From Dongia_B soli (GTDB lineage: Bacteria > Pseudomonadota > Alphaproteobacteria > Dongiales > Dongiaceae), in contig NZ_JAXCLW010000003.1 of NCBI RefSeq assembly GCF_034044715.1, positions 248,001 to 312,000 on the forward strand: a DNA stretch of 64,000 nucleotides. The letters are read 5' to 3'. A program made the translations under genes and the position numbers. Within the stretch, counting starts at the first letter, position 1. Each line of letters starts with the position of its first letter. Positions 35,934 through 46,690 of the stretch are shown here, piece by piece. The notes beneath the pieces were generated by a model. It searched no databases. It saw only the letters and a program-made list of their open reading frames with translations, and had not been told where the DNA came from.

Positions 35934-36818
35934 TCGCAATTCCGCCTTTCGCCGCCATCGCTCGATATAGAGATTGCTGACACCGCTGGCACCAATGAGG
36001 ACGGCACCGAGGAAAACTCCATTATTCGGCACCTCGCCCCAGACCAGATATCCGAGCCCGAAAGCCCATACGAGGGATGAATATTCCATCGGCGCGATGG
36101 CCGAGGCGGGTGCCAGGCGAAAGCTTTTGAAAAGCAAATATTGCGCGATGCCTCCGAGGCTGCCGACACCGGCGATCAACAGCCATTGAAATGGCGTCAT
36201 TGCTTGCCAGAAAATGAGCGTCGGCACAAAGCAGCCAATCAAGAAAATCCCATTGGACATGAACATCTGCATCAACACGTTTTCGGTCAGACCCGCTTTG
36301 CGCAGCAGGATGTTCGAAAAACTCCACAAGACTGCAGCGCCGAGCGTGAGCCAAACCGACAGAGAGAAACCGACGCTGCCCGGCTCACAGGCAATACTGA
36401 CGCCGATAAAGCCCAAAGCCAAAGCGGACCAGCGACCGATCCCCACGGTTTCTTTCAACATGAAGATCGAGAGTACGGTGATGATGATGGGCGCCGCATA
36501 ATAAATGGTGACAAGCTGGCCGTAAGGCAGTGTCTTCGACGCGGTGTAGTAACAGAGCCAAGCGCCAAGAATGAAAAGGCCGCGCAGAATCAGGCTCCAC
36601 TTGCTGGGTGCTCGAATGCTGTCGACGACGACCCGCGGACCTGCCAAGAACAGGCATCCCAGCAGGATGATCGCGCTGCGCGCCGATAGCACTTGCCAGA
36701 TGGGGATATTGGCTTTCACCAATAGCCGTACCAGGACATCCTGAATGGTAAAAATGAGATATGCCGAGGCCGCGAGCAATAGGCCCCGGGTGGCATTCGG
36801 ATGTGGCGTGGCGGACAT
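35910..36818 (-). CDS. DMT superfamily (EamA) transporter
   Basis: A 302-residue ten-helix EamA protein in two repeats (QDVLVRLLVKANIPIWQVLSARS opens the first; APMEYSSLVWAFGLGYLVWGE near the end is typical of the RhaT/EamA group). It probably exports a small metabolite. It is divergent from the SDR gene at 37007 and convergent with DUF3309. No substrate clue. Confidence 0.9.
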   Translation of the reverse strand: MSATPHPNATRGLLLAASAYLIFTIQDVLVRLLVKANIPIWQVLSARSAIILLGCLFLAGPRVVVDSIRAPSKWSLILRGLFILGAWLCYYTASKTLPYGQLVTIYYAAPIIITVLSIFMLKETVGIGRWSALALGFIGVSIACEPGSVGFSLSVWLTLGAAVLWSFSNILLRKAGLTENVLMQMFMSNGIFLIGCFVPTLIFWQAMTPFQWLLIAGVGSLGGIAQYLLFKSFRLAPASAIAPMEYSSLVWAFGLGYLVWGEVPNNGVFLGAVLIGASGVSNLYIERWRRKAELRAAASAMK

Positions 36819-37006
36819 GTGGCGCGGGACTCCCCTGACGCCTTATCTATGAATATAGTCTGATACAAAGTCCATCATAGCCGCGCCGCCTTTGTTGCAT
36901 AAGGGGCCTGCGCGTGCCGGATGGCAAGTGGCGAGGGCATCCTTTGTTCCCGCCTTCTGCTACGTTACCAATGTTGCGTCCAAAGCACGAAATAAGGAAT
37001 CACTCG

Positions 37007-37786
37007 ATGGATCTTGGAATCGCCGGCCGCAAAGCGATCATCTGCGCTTCGAGCAAGGGCCTCGGTAAAGGCTGCGCCATGGCTTTGGCGCAGGAAGGCG
37101 TCGAGGTCGTCTTGAATGCCCGCTCGAAAGCCGAGTTGGAAGCGACAGCAGCGGAGATCAAGGCAGCGACTAGCGTCAACGTGACAACGGTGATTGCCGA
37201 TGTCACGACATCCGAAGGACGTGAGGCCATTCTGCGGGCTTGTCCCAATCCTGATATCCTGGTCAACAATGCGGGTGGCCCGCCGATGGGGGATTTTCGC
37301 GATTGGCAACGCGCCGACTGGATGCAGGCGTTAGATGCCAATATGCTGGCGCCGATCGAGTTGATCAAAGCCACGATCGACGGCATGACGAGCCGCCGTT
37401 TCGGCCGCATCGTGAACATCACCTCTTCGGCCGTGAAAGCGCCCATCCCCTCCTTGGGTCTCTCCAATGGTGCGCGCAGCGGCCTGACCGGATTTGTTGC
37501 TGGCCTGGCCCGGCAAGTGGCACGGCACAACGTCACCATCAACAATCTGCTGCCCGGATCCTTTGACACTGACCGGCTGAAATCCGGTGCTGTTACAACA
37601 GCGGGGGCAACGGGAAAGACCGTGGATCAAGTCTATGACGAATGGCGTGAAGGTGAGGCTTCGGGCCGCTTCGGTACGCCGGCCGAATTCGGCGCCGCTT
37701 GCGCATTCCTCTGCGCTGCGACCTCGGGTTATATAAACGGTCAGAATTTGCTGCTAGATGGCGGGACTTATCCCGGCACGTTCTAG
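37007..37786 (+). CDS. SDR family oxidoreductase lacking the canonical YxxxK
   Basis: A 259-residue short-chain dehydrogenase/reductase. NAD(P)-binding GSSKGLGKG-type motif (ASSKGLGKGCAMALAQEG), NNAGGPP and the catalytic serine block NITSSAVKAPIP are clear. Where other SDRs have Tyr-x3-Lys, this one reads GLSNGARSG, so both catalytic residues are missing. I know a 3-oxoacyl-ACP reductase-like subgroup with the same LSNxxR pattern, so this is probably a family trait and not a recent mutation. ATG at 37007 follows AAGGAA; the upstream open frame is promoter sequence. Confidence 0.87.
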   Translation: MDLGIAGRKAIICASSKGLGKGCAMALAQEGVEVVLNARSKAELEATAAEIKAATSVNVTTVIADVTTSEGREAILRACPNPDILVNNAGGPPMGDFRDWQRADWMQALDANMLAPIELIKATIDGMTSRRFGRIVNITSSAVKAPIPSLGLSNGARSGLTGFVAGLARQVARHNVTINNLLPGSFDTDRLKSGAVTTAGATGKTVDQVYDEWREGEASGRFGTPAEFGAACAFLCAATSGYINGQNLLLDGGTYPGTF

Positions 37787-37816
37787 CCACCGATTTATTC
37801 CGAATAGGAAGCGTTT

Positions 37817-37852
37817 GGAGAATGTCCGACAAAGAAAGCTCGGGCATTCTCC
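37817..37852 (+). terminator. Hairpin after the SDR gene
   Basis: GGAGAATG-t-CCGA pairs with TCGG-g-CATTCTCC (one mismatch) around a 10-nt loop, 31 bp past the SDR stop. Confidence 0.6.
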
Positions 37853-38009
37853 CCGCCCCCTCGAATTGTAGGCGATGAGTAGGCATCGACCCGAAAGCCG
37901 GCGCCCCCGTCACCACGTCCACCAGTCACCGTCCCAGGGCTGACCGCCGCGAGCCATAGCCTCTCGGCGCCGTTCCTTGGCCATGTGGAGTGAGGACTCA
38001 TCGAAGATT

Positions 38010-38031
38010 AAATGTTCGATACCGAACATTT
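38010..38031 (+). promoter_or_regulatory. GlpR-like operator upstream of glycerol ABC operon
   Basis: Perfect arms AAATGTTCG and CGAACATTT around ATAC. From memory, the E. coli GlpR consensus is WATKYTCGWW followed by its complement, and this site differs at one inner position. Placed about 270 bp upstream of glpS, it predicts repression of the operon that is relieved by glycerol-3-phosphate. Confidence 0.7.
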
Positions 38032-38057
38032 TTGAGGACGCGACCGCAGAGGACCGT

Positions 38058-38098
38058 TCGCAATCGAATATTTTTTCGTTAAATGGTTTCGATTGCGA
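38058..38098 (+). promoter_or_regulatory. Second inverted repeat in the glp leader
   Basis: TCGCAATCGAA and TTCGATTGCGA are perfect 11-bp arms with a 19-nt AT-rich spacer that contains TTTTCGTTAAATG. It could bind a second regulator or form a stem, and the spacer may hold the promoter -10 region. Confidence 0.45.
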
Positions 38099-38303
38099 CA
38101 ACCAAGCGCACATGTTAGCGTATTTTTCGCGCGATGCGTCGGCGCAACCAAAAGAAGCAGCCAGCCGATGGTTGCCTGATTAGGACCAGCGTGCGTGGAA
38201 AGGGGAGGCATGTTCAGCAAGATCATCGAGTCTATCACCCTCCTCCCATCCGCCGCTCCACAGAACCGGCCAATGCCGGCTGCAGGCAGGATGGAATGAA
38301 GCG

Positions 38304-39416
38304 ATGCAATTAAGCTTGCAAGGCATCGGCAAGGCCGTCGGCGGAGAAATGCATCTCGCGGATATCTCCGCCGAATTGACGAGCGGCCTCAATGTGGTTC
38401 TGGGACCGACAGGGTCGGGTAAGACCTCCCTGCTGCGCTTAATCGCCGGTCTTGACCGACCGACTGCCGGCAAATTACTGCTGGACGGTCGTGACATCAC
38501 CGCCCTCGGTGTCAATCTACGCAATGCCGCGATGGTCTATCAGCAGTTCGTCAATTACCCGTCTTTTACGGTTTACGATAATATTGCCTCGCCTTTGCGG
38601 CAGGGCAAAAGCCATGACGCCAGGGAGATCGACCGGCGAGTACGCGAGGCGGCTGCGTTACTGCATATCGAGCCGATGCTGGACCGGCTGCCCTCACAGC
38701 TTTCCGGCGGCCAGCAGCAGCGCACGGCCATTGCCCGCGCTATCGTTAAGGATGCCGAACTCCTGCTGCTCGATGAGCCGCTGGTCAATCTGGATTACAA
38801 GCTGCGCGAGGAACTGCGCGCCGAAATGCGCAACCTGTTCATTCAACGCAAGACGATCGTCGTCTATGCCACGACCGAGCCGAGCGAGGCGCTGCTGCTG
38901 GGCGGCTCGACAATGGTCCTGGATCAAGGGCGCGTGCTGCAATTCGGACCGACATTGCAGACCTATCACCATCCGGTGTCAACGCGAGTGGGCACCATCT
39001 TCTCCGATCCTTCTATGAATCTTCTGGATGCCAAGATCGAGGGGGCGCAGTTGCACTTATCCGCCGATCTCGCCTTTGGCTTGCCGGCGCATATGGCAGA
39101 TCTGCCCGCCGGCCAATACCGCATCGGCGTTAGGGCGACACATGTCTCTCTTTCCCCGAACGGCGCAGATGCCATTCCGGCCCTTGCCGATGTCGACCTG
39201 GCAGAAATCAGCGGCTCCGAGACCTTTCTGCATCTGCGCCACGGTCCGCTCAACTTCATTGCGCAGGTCGAGGGCGTGCATCCCTTTGGCCTCGGCGCAC
39301 AGGTTACCGTCTACTTGAATCGTGCCCGGCTTTATGCCTTTGACGGTGGTGGCAAATTGGTGGGTGCGCCCATCATCGGAGATATTCGTGAAGGAAGCGG
39401 CCATGGCACGCATTGA
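38304..39416 (+). CDS. glpS: Glycerol ABC transporter ATP-binding protein GlpS
   Basis: A 370-residue CUT1-type ATPase for glycerol import. Walker A is GPTGSGKTS, the Q-loop YQQF, the signature is intact LSGGQQQR and Walker B is LLLLDEPL with the catalytic Glu. The switch (H-loop) histidine is replaced: VVYATTEPSEA where YVTHD is expected. The C-terminal region from about residue 240 is a TOBE-like domain. It overlaps the next ATPase gene by 14 bp. Together they form a heterodimer (see findings). Assignment follows the rhizobial glpSTPQV order. Confidence 0.9.
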   Translation: MQLSLQGIGKAVGGEMHLADISAELTSGLNVVLGPTGSGKTSLLRLIAGLDRPTAGKLLLDGRDITALGVNLRNAAMVYQQFVNYPSFTVYDNIASPLRQGKSHDAREIDRRVREAAALLHIEPMLDRLPSQLSGGQQQRTAIARAIVKDAELLLLDEPLVNLDYKLREELRAEMRNLFIQRKTIVVYATTEPSEALLLGGSTMVLDQGRVLQFGPTLQTYHHPVSTRVGTIFSDPSMNLLDAKIEGAQLHLSADLAFGLPAHMADLPAGQYRIGVRATHVSLSPNGADAIPALADVDLAEISGSETFLHLRHGPLNFIAQVEGVHPFGLGAQVTVYLNRARLYAFDGGGKLVGAPIIGDIREGSGHGTH

Positions 39417-40503
39417 TCTGGTCGAACTCAGCCATTCCTACAGACCGAATCCCCGATCGCGCGACGATTATGCCTTGCCCAAGCTGAACATGACCTGGAA
39501 GGATGGCGGCGCTTATGCCTTGCTGGGGCCATCGGGCTGCGGCAAAACAACCTTGCTCAATATCATCTCCGGCTTGATACAGCCGAGTGCCGGCAAGGTC
39601 CTGTTCGACGGCCAGGACGTGACATCGCTGCAGCCGCAGCAGCGCAATATCGCCCAGGTTTTCCAGTTCCCGGTGATCTACGACACCATGACGGTGTTCG
39701 ATAATCTCGCTTTTCCGCTGCGCAATCGCGGCTGGAAGCGGCCGGATATCCAAAAGCGTGTCGAAGAGATCGCCGAAATCCTCGATCTCACCGGCGATCT
39801 CAAGAATCGCGCCAGCGGTCTCGGCGCCGATGCCAAGCAGAAGATTTCCATGGGGCGTGGCCTGGTGCGGCCGGATGTGGCCGCGATCCTGTTCGACGAA
39901 CCCTTGACCACCATCGATCAGCATTTGAAGTGGACCTTGCGCCGCAAGCTGAAACAGATCCATGCGCAGCTCAAATTGAGTCTGATCTATGTCACGCATG
40001 ATCAGGTCGAAGCCATGACCTTTGCGGAACAAGTGGCGGTGATGTATGGCGGTGAAGTGGTCCAGATGGGCTCTCCCCAGGAATTGTTCGAAGAACCTGC
40101 ACATACCTTCGTCGGGTTCTTTGTCGGCAGTCCCGGCATGAATTTGCTGCCTTGTGCAATCGAGGGAAACGAAGCGGTTATTGACAATATCCGGATCCCG
40201 CTGGATCCCGAGCGCGCTCAAAAAGCCGCCGCGACGAACAGTCCTTTGAAATTAGGCATCCGCCCGGAATTCCTTGGCGTCGTCAAGACTGAAACCACGC
40301 CAAGCGGCACGATCGGTGTCCCGACCGTCATTGAAAGCGTCGAGGACCTCGGCAATTTCAAGATCGCCACGACGCGGTTGGGCACGCATCGCCTGAAAGC
40401 GAAACTGCCGGAGACCGTCGAAATCACCCCCGGCCCGGCGCAACTCTGCTTTCCAACGGCCCGAACCAGGCTTTATGCCGATGACCGGCTGATCGCGGCC
40501 TGA
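39403..40503 (+). CDS. glpT: Glycerol ABC transporter ATP-binding protein GlpT
   Basis: A 366-residue ATPase partner of GlpS. Walker A GPSGCGKTT, Walker B ILFDEPL and H-loop YVTHDQVEAM are intact, but the signature LSGGQ is replaced by LGADAKQKISMGRGL. This pairs with the complementary defect in GlpS. The ATG at 39403 follows AAGGAAG and starts within the end of glpS. Not to be confused with the unrelated glycerol-3-phosphate antiporter also called GlpT. Confidence 0.9.
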   Translation: MARIDLVELSHSYRPNPRSRDDYALPKLNMTWKDGGAYALLGPSGCGKTTLLNIISGLIQPSAGKVLFDGQDVTSLQPQQRNIAQVFQFPVIYDTMTVFDNLAFPLRNRGWKRPDIQKRVEEIAEILDLTGDLKNRASGLGADAKQKISMGRGLVRPDVAAILFDEPLTTIDQHLKWTLRRKLKQIHAQLKLSLIYVTHDQVEAMTFAEQVAVMYGGEVVQMGSPQELFEEPAHTFVGFFVGSPGMNLLPCAIEGNEAVIDNIRIPLDPERAQKAAATNSPLKLGIRPEFLGVVKTETTPSGTIGVPTVIESVEDLGNFKIATTRLGTHRLKAKLPETVEITPGPAQLCFPTARTRLYADDRLIAA

Positions 40504-40514
40504 GGAGAAAGCGC

Positions 40515-41390
40515 ATGAATAAGATCTATGACAACCGCGCCTGGCTCCTGGTCCTGCCGGTCTTCGTCACCGTCGCATTCAGCGCCGTCATCCCGATGAT
40601 GACGGTGGTGAATTACTCGGTTCAAGATATCTTCGACGCTGATAACCGCGTCTGGGTCGGTACCGAATGGTTTACCGAGGTGATGCAGGACAGTGACCTG
40701 CAGGACGCGCTCTTCAAACAGATATTCTTTTCCGCTTGCGTCTTGCTGACGGAGATTCCGCTCGGCATTGCTATCGCCCTGTGCCTGCCGACGCGCAGCG
40801 GTTGGGCCTCGTCGCTCTCGCTAATTCTGTTGGCCCTGCCGTTGCTTATTCCCTGGAACGTGGTGGGCACCATCTTCCAGATCTTCGGCCGTGCCGATAT
40901 TGGGCTTGCCGGTTTTCTGTTGAATGCGATGGGCATCAATTACAACTATGCGGCCAATTCCGTGGATGCCTGGCTAACCGTATTGGTGATCGATATCTGG
41001 CATTGGACGCCCCTGGTCGCCTTGCTGTGCTATGCCGGCCTGCGGGCAATTCCCGATGCCTTCTACCAGGCCGCGCGGATCGATGGCGCCAGCGCCTGGG
41101 CCGTCTTCCGCTATATTCAGTTGCCTAAACTGAAAGGCGTACTCACCATCGCCCTGCTGCTCCGCTTCATGGATAGTTTCATGATCTATACCGAGCCCTT
41201 CGTGCTGACCGGCGGCGGCCCGGGCAATGCCACAACCTTCCTCAGCCAGTATCTGACCAAGCTGGCCATCGGCCAGTTCGACATCGGACCGGCGGCAGCC
41301 TTCTCGATCATCTATTTCCTGATCGTGTTGCTGTTCTGCTTCCTGTTCTACACGGCATTGCAAAACGTCGAGCGCAGCAAGCAAGGATAG
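40515..41390 (+). CDS. glpP: Glycerol ABC transporter permease GlpP
   Basis: A 291-residue inner-membrane permease with six helices. The MalF-type cytoplasmic coupling loop reads DAFYQAARIDGASAWAVFRYIQLPKL, the EAA motif that docks to the ATPases. The N-terminal helix and a charged periplasmic loop (about residues 36-65) are typical of CUT1 permeases. Eleven bases after glpT, with a GAGGAGAAA site. Confidence 0.92.
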   Translation: MNKIYDNRAWLLVLPVFVTVAFSAVIPMMTVVNYSVQDIFDADNRVWVGTEWFTEVMQDSDLQDALFKQIFFSACVLLTEIPLGIAIALCLPTRSGWASSLSLILLALPLLIPWNVVGTIFQIFGRADIGLAGFLLNAMGINYNYAANSVDAWLTVLVIDIWHWTPLVALLCYAGLRAIPDAFYQAARIDGASAWAVFRYIQLPKLKGVLTIALLLRFMDSFMIYTEPFVLTGGGPGNATTFLSQYLTKLAIGQFDIGPAAAFSIIYFLIVLLFCFLFYTALQNVERSKQG

Positions 41391-41398
41391 GGGATATC

Positions 41399-42196
41399 AT
41401 GAGAAAGCGGCATGTCGCTTTGGTCTTTTACTTCTTACTGCTGCTGCTGCCGATCTATTGGCTGCTCAACATGTCCCTGAAGACCAATCAGGAAATCGTA
41501 AGCGTGCTGACCCTGTTCCCACAGCACCTGACTTTCGCCAACTTCGCCATCATTTTCACCGATCCCTCTTGGTATAACGGCTATATCAATTCGCTGAGCT
41601 ACGTGCTCATCAATGTCGTGCTCTCGCTTCTGGTGGCCCTGCCAGCCGCCTATGCGTTTTCGCGTTACCGCTTCATCGGCGACAAGCATATGTTCTTCTG
41701 GCTGCTGACCAATCGGATGGCGCCGCCGGCGGTCTTCCTGCTGCCGTTCTTCCAGCTCTATTCCACGATCGGCCTGCTGGACACTTATTGGGCGGTTGCC
41801 CTGGCCCATATGCTCTTCAATGTCCCCCTCGCTGTTTGGATTCTCGAAGGCTTCATGTCCGGCGTGCCGCGGGAGATCGATGAAATGGCCTTCATGGATG
41901 GCTACAGCCTGCCGAAGTTCTTCCTGCTGATCTTCGTGCCGCTGATCAGGGCGGGTATCGGTGTCACAGCTTTCTTCTGCTTCATGTTCAGTTGGGTGGA
42001 ACTACTGATGGCGCGCACCTTGACCTCGGTCGAAGCCAAGCCGATCGCCGCCACCATGACCCGCACGGTCAGCGCTGCCGGGATGGATTGGGGAGTCCTA
42101 GCCGCCGCCGGCGTGCTCACCATCGTACCGGGCGCCCTGGTGATCTATTTTGTGCGCAACTACATCGCCAAGGGCTTTGCCCTGGGCCGCGTCTAA
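41399..42196 (+). CDS. glpQ: Glycerol ABC transporter permease GlpQ
   Basis: A 265-residue, six-helix MalG-type permease. The coupling loop EAA motif is GVPREIDEMAFMDGYSLPKFFLLIFVPL. It begins eight bases after glpP and pairs with it to form the channel. Not related to the periplasmic phosphodiesterase also named GlpQ. Confidence 0.92.
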   Translation: MRKRHVALVFYFLLLLLPIYWLLNMSLKTNQEIVSVLTLFPQHLTFANFAIIFTDPSWYNGYINSLSYVLINVVLSLLVALPAAYAFSRYRFIGDKHMFFWLLTNRMAPPAVFLLPFFQLYSTIGLLDTYWAVALAHMLFNVPLAVWILEGFMSGVPREIDEMAFMDGYSLPKFFLLIFVPLIRAGIGVTAFFCFMFSWVELLMARTLTSVEAKPIAATMTRTVSAAGMDWGVLAAAGVLTIVPGALVIYFVRNYIAKGFALGRV

Positions 42197-42220
42197 CAAG
42201 CGGCACGGGAGGAAATCACG

Positions 42221-42493
42221 ATGGGATGGATGGCCTGGACAATGCCGACGGCGATCTTCTTCGTCGTCATCGGCCTGATGCTGCTCGGCATGACGATCTG
42301 GCAGGTCGTCTCGCCCTCTTTGCCGCGCAAGGGCTTTCTGCCAATCGTTACCACGCGCGGCGACCGGCTTTTTATCGGCCTGCTGCTGGCCGCCTATATT
42401 CATCTGGTCTGGCTGATGCTGCTGACCGCGCCGCTCTGGTGGGCGCTCGGCATCGCCGTTGTCTTGCTCGTCATTATCATGCGCTGGGGTTAG
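42221..42493 (+). CDS. DUF2160 membrane protein of the glycerol operon
   Basis: A 90-residue protein with three predicted helices, starting MGWMAWTMPTAIFFVVIGLMLL and containing GFLPIVTTRGDRLFIGLLLAAYIHL. DUF2160 proteins are found almost exclusively inside this glycerol ABC operon, between permease and binding-protein genes. Its role, possibly transporter assembly or regulation, is unknown. Confidence 0.88.
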   Translation: MGWMAWTMPTAIFFVVIGLMLLGMTIWQVVSPSLPRKGFLPIVTTRGDRLFIGLLLAAYIHLVWLMLLTAPLWWALGIAVVLLVIIMRWG

Positions 42494-42594
42494 TGCGACC
42501 GGCGCATCACTCTACCGGAAGCGATGGGTAACCCTTCCGCCTGTCGGGCATACAAATCCGGTCTCGCAATGAGAAGGGATGAGGGAGTGGATCA

Positions 42595-44358
<1,764 letters not shown>

Positions 44359-44377
44359 CCTTCTATCTCCCCGAGAC

Positions 44378-44408
44378 GGGCGGTATCGGCAACGATACCG
44401 CCCTTTTT
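44378..44408 (+). terminator. Terminator of the glycerol ABC operon
   Basis: GGGCGGTATC and GATACCGCCC form a perfect 10-bp stem around GGCAAC, followed by TTTTT. It overlaps the end of the convergent acyl-CoA synthetase gene. Confidence 0.95.
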
Positions 44409-46488
44409 ATGACCTGGCAGGAACGATCAAGGCATCGACGGCGACGCAGCCATCGGCGTCAGCGATGACCGGATTGAGATCGCATTCGGCAATCAGGTCG
44501 CCAAGATCCGCCAGCATCACCGAGAAATTCGCGAAAGCCTCGGCCACTGCCGTCTTTGCCACTGCCGGCATGCCGCGATACCCGCCCATCAGCTTGCGCA
44601 GCGAGAGACGCTCGATCAGGCGTCCGGCGGACAGCCGATCGATCGGCGCCAAAGCAAATTGGCGATCGCTCAGCTGCTCGATCAATGTGCCGCCGGCACC
44701 GATCATCGCCAAGGGACCGAATTGCGCATCACGCAGCCCGCCAAAGGACAATTCCAAACCGCGCGCCGCCATCGGCATCAGCAGTACCTTGGCGCCCAGC
44801 CGTGATGTGAGATCCTCATAGGCGGCGGCAACCGCGTCATCGTCCTGCAGGCTGAGATGCACACCGCCGACATCGGATTTATGCAGAATGCCGGGCATCG
44901 CGGTTTTCATGACGACTGGGAAGCCAAGCCGACGCGCCGCTGATGCCGCATCGGATGCAGTCTCTGCCAAAGCGAAGGGCAAAGTCGGAATGTTGTAGTC
45001 GTCGAGCAGCGTCAGGCTTTCCGCTTCGCTCAGAACCTCGCCGCTTGTCAGCCGCTCCTGCCATTTCTGCCGCAGGCCCGCCGGGGCCGCCGCCGGATTC
45101 GGTGGGGGAAACCGCAATCCATCGCGATAGGTCATGGCCTTGCCGATCACCCGCAGGGTCGAGGCGATACCACTGAGAACCGGGATGCCGTCCGCCGTCA
45201 GTCCGGCCGCCAGGACGTCGCTGCCGGCGCTGCCGATATTGGTACTGATGACGATCGGTTTGTCGCTGCGCGCGAAGGCCTCCCGCATGGCCCGGGCATA
45301 GCCCTCCACCAGATGAAAACCATCACGCGTTTCGGCACAGAGCACGCCGAGCGCGCTAGCCGGATCCTGCATGAGCGCCGTCATCATATCGGCAAAAGCG
45401 GCTTCGTAATCATGCCCCGTGCCCCAGGCGTCCAAAGGATTGATCGGATCGAGGCCATGATCGAGCCGGGCGGCAAGCTTCGACTGCGTTTCCGCGCTGA
45501 TCTCCGCAAACGGCACGCCGGCGTCTTCGGCGAGATCAACCATCAATTCGCGCAGCCCGCCGGAATCGTGCATGCTGGCCAGGCCACCGGCAGCCAGGTC
45601 GCGGAGGCCGGAAAAAAGACGCAAGGTGTTGGCGAAATCGTCCAGGTTATCGACCTCGATGACGCCGTAACGATCGAACAAGGCGCGATAGGCAGCATGG
45701 TTGCCGGCGACGGCGCCCGAATGACTGGCGGCCATGGCGGCGCTGGCAGCGGTGCGGCCAACTTTCAATGCAACCACGGCGACATGCCGTTCCCGTGCCC
45801 GTTCCAAGGCTTTCACGAAGCCGGCCGGATCGCGCACCGTTTCAAGGAACAGGCCGACGCAGCGTATATCCGGCTGCGCCAGAGCGAAATCGAGATAATC
45901 GGCGGCCGTCGTCACCAATTCCTGGCCGGATGAGACGGCCAGGCCAAAGCGCAGCCGCTTGTCGTTATGGCAAAGCGCGGAAAAGACCGTACCGGAATGG
46001 GTAATGAGGGCGATCCGGCCGGGCTTGATCCAGTCCGGCGGCGGAAAACCACAAACCCGCAACCCGAATTTCAAATGGTAGAAGCCCATGCAATTCGCGC
46101 CGCAGATCGGTATGCCGGCCGCGCGCGCGATTGCCGCCAGTCGCTTCGTCAAAGGTGGATCGCGATCTTCCGGAAGGTAGCAACTGCCGAACAAGGTGGC
46201 TGCACGAGCACCCGCCGCCACCGCTTCTTGCAAGGCGGCCTCGACGCGATGATTGGCGACGCCGATCACTGCGAGATCGACCTGCTCCGGCAGCGACGCC
46301 AGATCCGGATAACAACGCTGCCCGTCGATTTCCTGATAGGCCGGATTGACGAGATAAATCCGGCTGGGCGTTCCCGGTGCCGTCGCTGCAATGATCATGC
46401 CACGGCCGACCGAGTCCGGCTTCGGCGAAGCCCCGATCAACGCCACGCTGGCTGGCTTCAACAAAGGGTCCAGACGATGTGCGGGCAT
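44407..46488 (-). CDS. ADP-forming (NDP-forming) acyl-CoA synthetase family protein
   Basis: A 693-residue fused alpha-beta enzyme. The CoA-binding domain has VALIGASPKPDSVGRGM, the ligase-CoA part contains the phosphorylated histidine in SHSGAVAG (also THSGTV), and the C-terminal ATP-grasp domain has FPVVMKTAMPGILHKSDVGGVHL. It converts an acyl-CoA plus ADP and phosphate to acid and ATP, or the reverse; the acyl group is unknown. The ATG at 46488 follows AGGGAAAGA; an upstream in-frame ATG would add 30 residues. Its stop lies inside the glp terminator. Confidence 0.9.
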   Translation of the reverse strand: MPAHRLDPLLKPASVALIGASPKPDSVGRGMIIAATAPGTPSRIYLVNPAYQEIDGQRCYPDLASLPEQVDLAVIGVANHRVEAALQEAVAAGARAATLFGSCYLPEDRDPPLTKRLAAIARAAGIPICGANCMGFYHLKFGLRVCGFPPPDWIKPGRIALITHSGTVFSALCHNDKRLRFGLAVSSGQELVTTAADYLDFALAQPDIRCVGLFLETVRDPAGFVKALERARERHVAVVALKVGRTAASAAMAASHSGAVAGNHAAYRALFDRYGVIEVDNLDDFANTLRLFSGLRDLAAGGLASMHDSGGLRELMVDLAEDAGVPFAEISAETQSKLAARLDHGLDPINPLDAWGTGHDYEAAFADMMTALMQDPASALGVLCAETRDGFHLVEGYARAMREAFARSDKPIVISTNIGSAGSDVLAAGLTADGIPVLSGIASTLRVIGKAMTYRDGLRFPPPNPAAAPAGLRQKWQERLTSGEVLSEAESLTLLDDYNIPTLPFALAETASDAASAARRLGFPVVMKTAMPGILHKSDVGGVHLSLQDDDAVAAAYEDLTSRLGAKVLLMPMAARGLELSFGGLRDAQFGPLAMIGAGGTLIEQLSDRQFALAPIDRLSAGRLIERLSLRKLMGGYRGMPAVAKTAVAEAFANFSVMLADLGDLIAECDLNPVIADADGCVAVDALIVPARS

Positions 46489-46690
46489 GAAGGTGCTCTT
46501 TCCCTGAGATTTCTCCGCCGCCCGCTTCTGGAGCTGTCCGGAAGGCCGGAGATCCAGTGACAGATAGGGGATTTGCAATAAACCGTCTATCCGGCGCGGA
46601 ACTCATCGCCTCATGCTTTCCAATCATGCCGAGTTGCAGCCGACTCGCACGACATGTCAGTGATGAGGGCTGAGGAAAGGATCGAGCAAC

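Larger units (their letters stand above)
37787..38303. other. Intergenic region upstream of glycerol ABC operon
   Basis: It holds the SDR terminator hairpin, the GlpR-like palindrome, a second inverted repeat and a mostly non-coding stretch. A minus-strand open frame at 37910-38113 has no ribosome-binding site and overlaps the operators, so I do not call it. The repeats TTTCGTTAA, TTTCGATTG and TTTTCGCGC between 38074 and 38135 may be further regulator half-sites. Confidence 0.65.

Noticed and set aside
37910..38113. Possible small minus-strand gene before the glp operon
   Set aside because: No ribosome-binding site, overlaps the GlpR-like operator and has no recognised family.
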